Assembly: GCF_001485575.1 (NCBI RefSeq)
Contig: NZ_BCNB01000006.1
Location: 2,790,001 to 2,854,000 of the forward strand
Source: Haloarcula sp. CBA1127
GTDB lineage: Archaea; Halobacteriota; Halobacteria; Halobacteriales; Haloarculaceae
Reading direction: 5' to 3'
Length of the DNA: 64,000 nucleotides
Shown piece by piece: positions 52,478 to 59,593 of the stretch; position 1 is the first letter of the stretch; every line of letters begins with the position of its first letter. The position numbers and the translations under genes were made by a program. The notes under the pieces are model-generated. The model was given only the letters and a program-made list of their open reading frames with translations. It searched no databases and was not told the DNA's origin.

Positions 52478-52777
52478 ATGGATTGGCCACACGATCCGGA
52501 CGGCGAGGAAGGAAGCGAGGGCCGGCGCAAGTACGGCCACGCTGTGCTGGCGAAGAAAGTCAACGAGGACGAAGACTTCCCGCTGACCGCCGAGGAGTAC
52601 GTCGAACAGTACGGAGACCACCCGGTTCGGATCGATTACGAGACGGTCGTCAGCGTGGCGGACATCTTCGACTATGTCGATCAAGAGGAGTTCGAGGACT
52701 TCCCGGACTTCCACAAATCGCTTGGGCGCGCGCTACGCGAGGCGGACTGGTGGCCGTACAGACTCGAACAGGCCTAA
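52478..52777 (+). CDS. DUF5785-type small acidic protein
   Basis: 99 residues, strongly acidic, aromatic-rich at the end. It starts MDWPHDPDGEEGSEG and ends EADWWPYRLEQA, as I recall for DUF5785. No motif of known function. The ATG at 52478 is supported by the composition change there and by a T-rich box 27 bases upstream. It precedes a DUF7344 gene by 55 bp. Confidence 0.75.
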   Translation: MDWPHDPDGEEGSEGRRKYGHAVLAKKVNEDEDFPLTAEEYVEQYGDHPVRIDYETVVSVADIFDYVDQEEFEDFPDFHKSLGRALREADWWPYRLEQA

Positions 52778-52832
52778 CTGTGTAGTGTGTGGGCACGACA
52801 CATACTTGTGGGAGGCCGGTGTAGCGTCGCGT

Positions 52833-53171
52833 ATGGCGACGACATCTTCAAACGGTGACCGCACCGGACACGGGCTTCCCGAGGAGGTTGTTGCTGACCT
52901 GTTGTCGAACGACACTCGTCGGCGCGCGCTCTCGATACTGGCTGACCGCAATGAGCCAGTAGTCGTGTCAGACCTCGCGGCAGCGGTTCTCGCGGTCGAG
53001 CGTGACATCGAGCCAGCAGCGGTCCCGGACACTGCGAGGGACGAGCTCACCGAGGAACTGTTCACCGAGCACCTCCCGAAACTAACGGCAACGGACGTCG
53101 TCGCGTACGATTCGATGATCGGAACCGTCGAGATACAGCGCCCCGACGCGGTGCCGACTGACCCCCGTTGA
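52833..53171 (+). CDS. DUF7344 winged-helix protein
   Basis: 112 residues. VVADLLSNDTRRRALSILAD, then VVVSDLAAAV and FTEHLPKLTATDVVAYDS, the DUF7344 winged helix with its HLPKL turn. A second member of this family in the window (the other is at 34109). Likely a DNA-binding regulator; target unknown. Start at ATG 52833. Confidence 0.83.
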   Translation: MATTSSNGDRTGHGLPEEVVADLLSNDTRRRALSILADRNEPVVVSDLAAAVLAVERDIEPAAVPDTARDELTEELFTEHLPKLTATDVVAYDSMIGTVEIQRPDAVPTDPR

Positions 53172-53279
53172 ATCGGCTCCCATGTCTGGGATCCGACACC
53201 GGTCGGACCGGCCTTCAGTCCGCTCTGCCGGTTAATTTCGACAGAGCAATACCCGTTGCTTCTAAACGAACGATGGACA

Positions 53280-54053
53280 GTGACCAACACCCAGATCACC
53301 CATATACAGATTGATAACTACGGGCCGTGGACTGTGACGCCTGAGCCCCGCCGTGAAGTCGACCTACAGACGCTCCAGTCCCGGCTGTACGCTGACCTCG
53401 CACAGTTGGTCGGGAACCGCGACGGCTACATCTTCTTCTCGCGGTTCGACAACATGATCGCCGTAACGAACGGATTGGACGAGGCAGCACACGCACTCAT
53501 TCAGGAATCCGTCGGCAATCGTTACCCGGTGACGATGAGCCTCTCTGTCGCGACGGGAACGACACCTGTCTCGGCGCTGGGAACGGCGACGGAGCAGCTA
53601 CAGGAGGCCGGTAGCGCACAGGACAAGGGCCGGCGTGAAGTGTTACGCGGACAGACGATCGACGAGGAGTTCCGGAAGCCCACAGACGTACAGCTCGCGC
53701 ATTTCGATGTCGACGACGCCACCGAGAAGTACACCGACCAACTCAACGAGTTCGACACGTTCATCCAGATCGAACAGGGCTACGCAGCCCTCATGAAGTA
53801 CATGCGCGAGGCCCACGACTCGCTGTCGTTTTTCGTCGGCGGCGACAACGTCATCGCGGTCTGTCCGGACCTGGACGAAGCGGACTACCACGACGCAATC
53901 AACCACGTTCGCGAAGAAGTCGACGTGGAGCTGAAAGTCGGTGTCGGACGCGGGCGGACGGCAGCTACGGCCGGGATGGACGCCAAGCACGCATTAGAGA
54001 CCTGTCGGGCGACCGGTGAGGCCGTCACCATCGAAACCGAGACAACCGAGTAA
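53280..54053 (+). CDS. gch3: GTP cyclohydrolase III (archaeal type)
   Basis: 257 residues. It begins TNTQITHIQIDNYGPWTVTPEPRR cut at the usual place, with the family's IQIDNYGPWT. Two related halves follow, each resembling a nucleotidyl-cyclase-like fold (FFSRFDNMIAVTNG and FVGGDNVIAVCPD), where Asp residues bind Mg and GTP. It opens the ring of GTP to FAPy-GMP-type products, the first step to riboflavin and F420 in archaea. GTG at 53280 is preferred to the upstream TTG at 53256 because the family starts here. Confidence 0.93.
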   Translation: MTNTQITHIQIDNYGPWTVTPEPRREVDLQTLQSRLYADLAQLVGNRDGYIFFSRFDNMIAVTNGLDEAAHALIQESVGNRYPVTMSLSVATGTTPVSALGTATEQLQEAGSAQDKGRREVLRGQTIDEEFRKPTDVQLAHFDVDDATEKYTDQLNEFDTFIQIEQGYAALMKYMREAHDSLSFFVGGDNVIAVCPDLDEADYHDAINHVREEVDVELKVGVGRGRTAATAGMDAKHALETCRATGEAVTIETETTE

Positions 54054-54089
54054 GTTGTGAACCACGCGATATAAACGTAGTGGAGGTAT

Positions 54090-54097
54090 CTTTTAGA
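54090..54097 (+). promoter_or_regulatory. TATA-like box of the CBS/zinc-ribbon gene
   Basis: cttttaga, 27-28 bases before the ATG at 54121. This favours that Met over the TTG/ATG options upstream. Confidence 0.55.
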
Positions 54098-54120
54098 CCG
54101 GTCGTGTGGTACTTAGGCAC

Positions 54121-54696
54121 ATGAACGGTGAGGTCACTGTGCGGGAGGTTATGAACAGAGAGTACGTCGGCGCAAGCGAGTCCGATGACCTCCTTGAAAC
54201 GACGGAGCTACTGATACGGGAGGATCAGCACCCGATTCTCGTATTACGGGGGAACGAACCAGTCGGCGTCGCGACGGACAGAGACGTGCTGGGATACATC
54301 GTCGACGGTGGCGACCCGGAGACTGCCACTGTCGGTGACGTGATGCGTGAATCCATTCCGACAATCGGTCCCGATGCTGGACTCCCGGCGGCACGGGACC
54401 GGATGGCGACACGCTCCGCCGAGTTCCTTCTGGTAACGGCTGACGGAGAGCCGCTCGGGACACTGACCGAGCACGATATCCTCTCGACTGCGAGATTAGA
54501 GAGCGAGTCGACAGAGGTCGTCGAACAGACCTCGACAGTTGCGACGACCGGTCAGGAAGCCACCACCGACGGAATGCAGTCCGCCGCCGAGGATTCGTTC
54601 GACAGTCAGGGCATCTGTTCCGCCTGTAGCACGTTTACGCGGAATCTCGCCTCGTTCAACGGGCAACTCCTCTGTGCGGACTGCCGGGATGTCTGA
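54121..54696 (+). CDS. CBS-pair protein with C-terminal zinc ribbon
   Basis: 191 residues. Two CBS motifs (about 5-60 and 68-125) open with VREVMNREYV and VGDVMRESIP. A Ser/Thr/Gln/Glu-rich linker leads to a C-terminal zinc ribbon (CSAC and CADC, about 165-190). CBS pairs bind adenosine nucleotides; the ribbon could bind RNA, DNA or a partner. This CBS-zinc-ribbon fusion is common in haloarchaea and uncharacterised. The ATG at 54121 has its TATA box 27 bases upstream. Confidence 0.82.
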   Translation: MNGEVTVREVMNREYVGASESDDLLETTELLIREDQHPILVLRGNEPVGVATDRDVLGYIVDGGDPETATVGDVMRESIPTIGPDAGLPAARDRMATRSAEFLLVTADGEPLGTLTEHDILSTARLESESTEVVEQTSTVATTGQEATTDGMQSAAEDSFDSQGICSACSTFTRNLASFNGQLLCADCRDV

Positions 54697-54782
54697 GCCA
54701 CTTCAGCCGATTTCTCTCACCGCAACAGACGGATACTGCGGCGTAGCCGAACTGTTTTGACCGTACAACACGGAATAACACC

Positions 54783-55250
54783 GTGGAAATCGCCACCGCC
54801 TCGATGGATGACGTGGACACCATCGTCGACCTGTGGGTCCAATTGGCGGAGAGCCAGCGTGCCCACGGGTCACATCTGTTCGGGGACCGGAACCGAACCG
54901 CGGTCCGAGAGACGGTCGTACAGCGCATTGTCGCCGAGAACGTCTGTCTCGCTCGCATAGACCGGCACGTCGTCGGGTTCGTCATGGTGACCATCGACAG
55001 CGGCCGGTACGAACAAGACGAGACGCGGGGCATCATCGAGAATATCTTCGTTGAACCGGTCCACAGGAACCAGGGAATCGGTAGCGAACTGCTCGCTACG
55101 GGGGAAGAGCTACTCCACCAGGCCGGTGCAGATATCCTTGCGCTGGAAGCGATGGCAGACAACGAGTCCGCCCGACAGTTCTACCGCGCACACGGCTACG
55201 CACCACACCGGATCGAGCTCGAAAAGCCGACCGAAAACGATACTCTCTAA
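54783..55250 (+). CDS. GNAT-family acetyltransferase
   Basis: 155 residues. IENIFVEPVHRNQGIGSELL carries the acetyl-CoA loop (RNQGIGS), and LEAMADNESARQFYRAHGY is the typical end. It transfers an acetyl group from acetyl-CoA to an unidentified amine. The start is GTG at 54783. It lies 86 bp after the CBS gene and 32 bp before tRNA-Thr. Confidence 0.88.
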   Translation: MEIATASMDDVDTIVDLWVQLAESQRAHGSHLFGDRNRTAVRETVVQRIVAENVCLARIDRHVVGFVMVTIDSGRYEQDETRGIIENIFVEPVHRNQGIGSELLATGEELLHQAGADILALEAMADNESARQFYRAHGYAPHRIELEKPTENDTL

Positions 55251-55282
55251 ACGGTCCCCACACAACGCAGGTATGCAACCGT

Positions 55283-55356
55283 GCCAGGGGAGCTTGGGTG
55301 GTCCAAGCACTCGACTTGTAATCGAGAGTTCGTGGGTTCAAATCCCACCCCTGGCT
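55283..55356 (+). tRNA. tRNA-Thr(UGU)
   Basis: 74 nt. Acceptor GCCAGGG pairs with CCCTGGC plus discriminator T. The anticodon arm is CTCGA-CTTGTAA-TCGAG with anticodon TGT (55317-55319). The T arm is GTGGG-TTCAAAT-CCCAC. No intron and no encoded CCA. Unlike tRNA-Ser, its 3' end is not repeated nearby. Confidence 0.96.
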
Positions 55357-55391
55357 TTACGCTTTTACCGCTGGAGGGCGTACGGCAGAGC

Positions 55392-55796
55392 ATGAGTGAA
55401 TCCGAAGAAGAACTCCCGGACAACGACGAAGAGTGGCGCGAAATACTCTCCGACGAAGAGTACCGAATCCTCCGCGAGTCCGGAACAGAGCCGCGGTTCA
55501 GCAGCGACCTCATTGACGTAGAAGACGAGGGCGTGTTCACCTGTGCCGGCTGTGGGACGGAACTGTTCGATAGCGACAGGAAATTCGAATCAGAAACCGG
55601 CTGGCCGAGCTTCTGGGACGTGTATCAGGAAGGCAACGTCGAAACACGGGCGGACAACAGCCACGGGATGGAGCGAACGGAAGTCGTCTGTGCCGAGTGT
55701 GGCGGTCATCTGGGCCACGTGTTCGACGACGGACCGGAGCCGAGCGGGAAGCGGTACTGCATCAACGGCGCGGCGCTTGACTTCGAGTCAGAGTAG
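55392..55796 (+). CDS. msrB: peptide methionine (R)-S-oxide reductase
   Basis: 134 residues. Zinc ligands are CAGC (Cys51, Cys54) and CAEC (Cys100, Cys103). GWPSFW and HLGHVFDDGP are the family's substrate motifs, and the catalytic Cys123 is in RYCING. A second resolving Cys is not obvious, so a thiol partner such as glutaredoxin or thioredoxin would regenerate it. It repairs oxidised methionine. ATG at 55392, 35 bp after tRNA-Thr. Confidence 0.95.
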   Translation: MSESEEELPDNDEEWREILSDEEYRILRESGTEPRFSSDLIDVEDEGVFTCAGCGTELFDSDRKFESETGWPSFWDVYQEGNVETRADNSHGMERTEVVCAECGGHLGHVFDDGPEPSGKRYCINGAALDFESE

Positions 55797-55811
55797 CGAC
55801 CACCGGAACCC

Positions 55812-55818
55812 TTTTTTT
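55812..55818 (+). terminator. oligo-T terminator after msrB
   Basis: Seven T in a row 15 bases after the msrB stop, in GC-rich sequence. The strongest T run at a gene end in this window. Confidence 0.55.
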
Positions 55819-55844
55819 CGTCATTGAAGTTGATACGGCTAGAC

Positions 55845-56558
55845 GTGACTGAACATGGGACCGACGAGGCGGGCGACGACGGGGCCGGAGCATCGGTCGA
55901 CGAGTCGCTGGTCGACGAACCACCGACTGCGACCGCCGAACAGCCACAGCCGGAGAGTCACCTGCTAGCCGAAAGCCTCCGAACGTTTCCGTGGCTCCGC
56001 GCGGCCGGCGTCGCAGCCGGGACGCTGGCTGTCGAGTATCTGCTCGTCGCCCTGCTGTTTCTCGTCGGCCCGTCGTCGGTCGACCTGCCAGAACTGTCGG
56101 ACCGGCTGGTCCAGTACGGGTTCATACTATACAACGCCCACCACGTGCCGACGCTGGTGACGGCATCGGACGCGGAAGTGTACGGCTCTGCCGCCCGGAA
56201 CGTCCTGTACGGCGCACAGGGAGCGAGCATCCCGCCGATAGTCTATTTCCTGATTCCGATTGTCTCGCTACTCGTCGTCGGCGCGCTGTTCGAGCGCTAT
56301 CGCGGCGATGCCCGGTCGGACAGCCTGCTCGAGGAAGCGGCGCTCGTCGGAACCGGCATCGGCTTCGGCTATGTCGCAACGGGATTCGCTGGGAGCTTCG
56401 TGTTCGTCCGGACGGTCATGTTCGATGGCGGCGGTGAGGGACAGGCCGCGCCTGCGGTGCTATGGCTGCTCATTCTGCTGTTTTTCCTCCCGCTGGTGTT
56501 TGCGAGCCTCGGCGCGGCCGCTCGCTATCTCTACGCCGACTGGGCTTCAGGCGCGTAA
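55845..56558 (+). CDS. haloarchaeal polytopic membrane protein (DUF7978-like)
   Basis: 237 residues. A 50-residue acidic cytosolic start leads to four or five membrane helices: AAGVAAGTLAVEYLLVALLFLVG, PPIVYFLIPIVSLLVVGALF, VGTGIGFGYVATGFAG and LWLLILLFFLPLVFASL. The loop HHVPTLVTASDAEVYGSAARNVLYG resembles the uncharacterised DUF7978 family as I remember it. GTG at 55845 is chosen; a TTG at 55824 is possible. Its end overlaps the convergent glutaredoxin gene by 28 bases. Confidence 0.7.
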   Translation: MTEHGTDEAGDDGAGASVDESLVDEPPTATAEQPQPESHLLAESLRTFPWLRAAGVAAGTLAVEYLLVALLFLVGPSSVDLPELSDRLVQYGFILYNAHHVPTLVTASDAEVYGSAARNVLYGAQGASIPPIVYFLIPIVSLLVVGALFERYRGDARSDSLLEEAALVGTGIGFGYVATGFAGSFVFVRTVMFDGGGEGQAAPAVLWLLILLFFLPLVFASLGAAARYLYADWASGA

Positions 56559-56788
56559 GTCGTCTCGATAAGCTCGAGGATGCGGTCGGACTCAGCCATC
56601 GTGACACCGCGGTCCTCATCAACCAGAACCGGGACCCCTCGCTGACCGGAAACCCGCTTCACCTCGTCGCGTTTCGAGTGTAGCGCCTCGACCCAGACGC
56701 TGTCGTACTCGATTCCGAGGTCGTCCAGTCGGTCCGCGACCTTCTCACAATACGGACAGCCGTCGAGCTGGTAGAGCGTCAGGCTCAT
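56531..56788 (-). CDS. glutaredoxin-like protein
   Basis: 85 residues. MSLTLYQLDGCPYCEKV has the CPYC active site; GVPVLVDEDRG supplies the cis-Pro loop. It reduces disulfides or mixed disulfides; haloarchaea use gamma-glutamylcysteine in place of glutathione. The ATG at 56788 begins the first strand, so the longer frame to 56869 is not used. The 3' end overlaps the convergent membrane-protein gene. It might serve the nearby msrB. Confidence 0.88.
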   Translation of the reverse strand: MSLTLYQLDGCPYCEKVADRLDDLGIEYDSVWVEALHSKRDEVKRVSGQRGVPVLVDEDRGVTMAESDRILELIETTYAPEAQSA

Positions 56789-56853
56789 ACTGGCGATACG
56801 GACGCCGTCCTCAAGGTGGTTGTGCTCGAAAAAACGCGGCGGTCGACCTGGCG

Positions 56854-57318
56854 TTACTCGTACAGCCAAGACGAGTCGATCTGGTCCCAGTCGACGAGTT
56901 CGTCGTCGTCGAAGAACAGCTCGATTTCGCGCTCGTTTGCGCCCTTGTCCTCGTGGTCGGAGCCGTGGATGACGTTCCGACCGAGGTCGAGCCCGTAGTC
57001 ACCACGGATGGTGCCGGGAGCCGATTCGGCGGGGTCCGTCTCGCCCATCATGGTGCGGACCTGCCGGGTCGCGTCCTGACCTTCCCAGACCATCGCGAAC
57101 ACGGGCCCAGAGGTGATGAAGTCGACGAGCCCGTCAAAGAATGGCTTGTCCTCGTGCTCGCCGTAGTGCTCCTCGGCGAGCTCTTGATCGATTTGCATGA
57201 ACTTGCCACCGACCATCTTCAGGCCGCGGTCCTCGAAGCGGGAGACGATGTCCCCGATGAGGCCGCGCTGGACGCCGTCAGGCTTGACCATCACGAACGT
57301 GCGCTCGTGTTCGGACAT
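56854..57318 (-). CDS. ndk: nucleoside diphosphate kinase
   Basis: 154 residues. It begins [19 protein letters not shown], with the P-loop Lys. The phospho-His is His118 in NVIHGSD, and SAPGTIRGD is the nucleotide site. It balances NTP pools. Last gene of the ribosomal operon; its start overlaps the end of rpl24e by one base. Family lengths and motifs are normal. Confidence 0.97.
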   Translation of the reverse strand: MSEHERTFVMVKPDGVQRGLIGDIVSRFEDRGLKMVGGKFMQIDQELAEEHYGEHEDKPFFDGLVDFITSGPVFAMVWEGQDATRQVRTMMGETDPAESAPGTIRGDYGLDLGRNVIHGSDHEDKGANEREIELFFDDDELVDWDQIDSSWLYE

Positions 57319-57674
57319 CAGGCCTCAGCCTCCTCAGCTTCCTCGTCAGCGTCGTCTTCGGCCTCGTCGGCGTCGGCATCAGCTTCTTCAGCGTCTGCTT
57401 CGGCAGCCTCGTCCTCAACCTCTTCGGCGTCTGCCTCGTCAGCGTCCGCTTCCACTTCTTCATCTTCGTCCTCAACCTCGTCCTCGACCTCACCGGCGTC
57501 ACCGCGGGCGGTGTCGGTCCATTCGAGGTTGCGGGCCTCGCGGCCCAGGTCGGCGTTGTTCTCGCACTTCGAGGAACAGAAGTGCGTCGTCGCGCCGTCC
57601 TTGTGGACGAACATCGTGCCCGTGCCGGGTTCGATGTCCGTGCCGCAGTAGTCACATTCGCGTGTCCGGGGCAT
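57318..57674 (-). CDS. rpl24e: ribosomal protein L24e with a long acidic tail
   Basis: 118 residues. The first 58 or so are an intact L24e: zinc ligands Cys7, Cys10, Cys33 and Cys37, and [18 protein letters not shown] and [15 protein letters not shown]. From about 60 to the end is a nearly pure Glu/Asp/Ala tail ([16 protein letters not shown] and further repeats). L24e is normally about 60-67 residues, so the tail about doubles it. This tail could be a low-complexity expansion. Frame and stop are clean. Third gene of the operon. Confidence 0.93.
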   Translation of the reverse strand: MPRTRECDYCGTDIEPGTGTMFVHKDGATTHFCSSKCENNADLGREARNLEWTDTARGDAGEVEDEVEDEDEEVEADADEADAEEVEDEAAEADAEEADADADEAEDDADEEAEEAEA

Positions 57675-57676
57675 GG

Positions 57677-57904
57677 TTACTGCCCTCCGATGGTGTCGGC
57701 TTCGCGAGCCGTCTCGCGGAGCTGAAGCACGTCACCTTCGCGGACCGGGCCGAGAACGTTGCGCGTGATGATGCGCCCCTGGTTCTCGCCTTCGCGGATG
57801 CGGCACTTGACCTGCATGGCCTCGCCGTGCATCCCCGTCCGGCCCACGACTTCGATAACCTCGGCGGGCGTGGAACCGCTGCTTTCGGATTCCTCAGCGC
57901 TCAT
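57677..57904 (-). CDS. rps28e: ribosomal protein S28e
   Basis: 75 residues. [20 protein letters not shown], then [15 protein letters not shown] and LRETAREA, the full S28e OB fold. The first 13 residues are an acidic halophilic extension. Binds the small subunit near the platform. Second gene of the operon, two bases from rpl24e and 11 bases from rpl7ae. Confidence 0.97.
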   Translation of the reverse strand: MSAEESESSGSTPAEVIEVVGRTGMHGEAMQVKCRIREGENQGRIITRNVLGPVREGDVLQLRETAREADTIGGQ

Positions 57905-57915
57905 CCGAGGTCACC

Positions 57916-58278
57916 TCACCGAAGCTCCTCGACCTTGTCGGCGATGTCCTCGACATCGGCGTCAGCCTCACCGGCGTCGGTGACGGCTGCGGCGGCCGAG
58001 CCGACTTCGAGCCCGGCGGCGTGACCGAGGTCGTCCTGCTGCTCGACGAAGATGAAGGAAACGCCCTTCTCGTCGGCAAGCTCCGGAATGTGCATGACGA
58101 TTTCCTCGGGCTGGACATCTTCAGCGACGAAGACGAGCTCAGCGGAGCCGCGCTCGATGGACTTGGTCGTCTCGTTTGTACCCTTCTTTACTGCGCCTGT
58201 GTCCCGGGCAACCTCGAGCGCCTCAAGGGCGTCGTCTTCGAGGTCCGCGGGAACGTCGAAATCTACGTATACTGGCAT
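57916..58278 (-). CDS. rpl7ae: ribosomal protein L7Ae (kink-turn binding)
   Basis: 120 residues. It starts [20 protein letters not shown], with [19 protein letters not shown] and DVQPEEIV, the kink-turn-binding L7Ae/L30e fold. In archaea L7Ae serves the large ribosomal subunit, box C/D and H/ACA RNPs and RNase P. It can bind its own mRNA leader in some archaea. The ATG at 58278 is used rather than 58290, because the strong Shine-Dalgarno is spaced eight bases from it. First gene of rpl7ae-rps28e-rpl24e-ndk. Confidence 0.97.
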   Translation of the reverse strand: MPVYVDFDVPADLEDDALEALEVARDTGAVKKGTNETTKSIERGSAELVFVAEDVQPEEIVMHIPELADEKGVSFIFVEQQDDLGHAAGLEVGSAAAAVTDAGEADADVEDIADKVEELR

Positions 58279-58286
58279 TTGTATGT

Positions 58287-58294
58287 TCACCTCC
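58287..58294 (-). promoter_or_regulatory. Shine-Dalgarno sequence of rpl7ae
   Basis: GGAGGTGA on the minus strand, eight bases before the ATG at 58278. It settles the start and shows that this mRNA, unlike most in the window, has a leader. Confidence 0.8.
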
Positions 58295-58405
58295 TGCGCG
58301 CGAGCTCAGGCTCCCCCGCCATGTCCGGGCCGCGAGGCCCGTCACACCGTGATGGTGTGTATCCTGAAAAGGCTGGGAGCATCATCAACTCGGCGCAGGC
58401 TGTAC
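58295..58405 (-). promoter_or_regulatory. structured 5' leader of the rpl7ae operon
   Basis: A TATA-like CTTTTA (58427-58432) predicts a start near 58403 and a leader of about 125 bases. On the minus strand the leader has a hairpin CACACC/GGTGTG, then GA-CGGGCC-tcgc-GGCCCG-GA, an outer stem GCTCCC/GGGAGC, and finally the ribosome site. The GA pairs on both strands next to a stem are the core of a kink-turn, which L7Ae binds. Autoregulation by the first gene product is therefore plausible but unproven. Confidence 0.5.
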
Positions 58406-58491
58406 CCCATTCTGTGCTACCGGCCCTAAAAGCGCTTTCGAAGCCGAAATCCCGTGCCAGCCCGCCACACGGGTGCTGTCGGGGGGTCTGC

Positions 58492-59505
58492 CTATTCCGC
58501 GGCCGCCGACGCATCGGCCAGCGCGGCCCGCGCGTCCGAGACGAGACGGGCCACCACCTCACCGGCGGGCCGTACGTCCTGTGCGAGGCCGGCGCTCTGG
58601 CCGGCGTAGTGTGGGAGGGCTTCGACATTGCCAGTCATCCCCGTAAGCGGGGGCATATCAGCAAACCGACTAATCGGCTCGCCGTCGGGCATCTGTGCAA
58701 TTTGTTCGGGGTCGCTGGCGTCGTCGATTTCATCTAAGTCATGTCCTGCCTGCTGTCGGACCTCGTCGGTTTCGAGGACTCGGTGTGGCTGGTCCGGCCA
58801 GCCCCGGTCGAACAGGTCGGTAAACCGCGTCGCCGTCTCTGGCGCGTCAACGATTTGTTGCCGGTATGCCTCGTGCGCGCCTGATTCCTCGGTCGCCACG
58901 AACCGAGTGCCGAACCAACCGCCATCTGTTCCAAGCGTCAGCGCCGCCGCGAGGCCGCGGCCGTCGCCGAGACCGCCGGCCGCGACGACCGGGACCGGAA
59001 CCGCGTCGGCCACCCGCGGGAGCAACGCGAAAGTCGTCACGTCGCTCTGGACGTGGCCACCGGCCTCCCGGCCCTGTGCGACCACCACGTCGGCCCCGGC
59101 GTCGACGGCAGCCCTGGCCTCGGCGGCGCTCGCGACCGTGACCATCACCGTCCCGCCGACCTCGTGGACCCGGTCGACGTACGGTTCGGCGTCGCCGAAG
59201 GAGAAAGAGACGACCGACGCGCCCGCGTCCAGACAGGCATCGAGACACGCCGACGGTGGGAGCACGCCCGTCGACTCATCGAGGACGACGTTGACGCCGA
59301 CCACGCCGTCAGTCGCGTTTGCAGCGTCCGTGTACGCGTCACGAATTGCGTCGGCCTCGCGCCACGACATCGCCAGCATCCCGAGGCCGCCCGCGTCAGC
59401 GACCGCCGCGGCCAGGGACGGCGTCGAGACGCTCCCGACCGGTGCCTGCACGACTGGGTGGTCGATACCGATCTCGGAACAGAGCGGGGTCTGGAGGGGA
59501 GCCAT
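58492..59505 (-). CDS. nitronate monooxygenase (2-nitropropane dioxygenase family)
   Basis: 337 residues of an FMN TIM barrel. HPVVQAPVGSVSTPSLAAAV opens the barrel; VVVAQGREAGGHVQS has the catalytic His; and VVAAGGLGDGRGLAAALTLG is the phosphate-binding site. It oxidises nitronates to nitrite and ketones. The family also includes enoyl-reductase relatives. ATG at 59505, with a TATA box at 59528-59534, is preferred to GTG at 59514. Divergent from tmcA. Confidence 0.87.
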   Translation of the reverse strand: MAPLQTPLCSEIGIDHPVVQAPVGSVSTPSLAAAVADAGGLGMLAMSWREADAIRDAYTDAANATDGVVGVNVVLDESTGVLPPSACLDACLDAGASVVSFSFGDAEPYVDRVHEVGGTVMVTVASAAEARAAVDAGADVVVAQGREAGGHVQSDVTTFALLPRVADAVPVPVVAAGGLGDGRGLAAALTLGTDGGWFGTRFVATEESGAHEAYRQQIVDAPETATRFTDLFDRGWPDQPHRVLETDEVRQQAGHDLDEIDDASDPEQIAQMPDGEPISRFADMPPLTGMTGNVEALPHYAGQSAGLAQDVRPAGEVVARLVSDARAALADASAAAE

Positions 59506-59527
59506 GCCGGCCACTGTGTCCGGTCCA

Positions 59528-59534
59528 ATAAAAA
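59528..59534 (-). promoter_or_regulatory. TATA box of the nitronate monooxygenase gene
   Basis: TTTTATT on the minus strand, 26 bases before the ATG at 59505. Confidence 0.6.
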
Positions 59535-59593
59535 GCGCACCTGGGGAGCGCCGTGACCGTCAGGTCCATACTGGCGCGTCCGCCACCTCCGGT

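Noticed and set aside
57318..57674. Frameshift as cause of the L24e acidic tail
   Set aside because: The tail is in frame, ends at a clean stop, and has normal codon and acidic composition for this genome. The downstream ndk start overlaps by one base, as in a normal operon.
58628..59593. Long open frame continuous with tmcA upstream of its ATG
   Set aside because: Its translation is Ser/Pro/Arg-rich and is the antisense shadow of the nitronate monooxygenase. TmcA homology starts at 59594.
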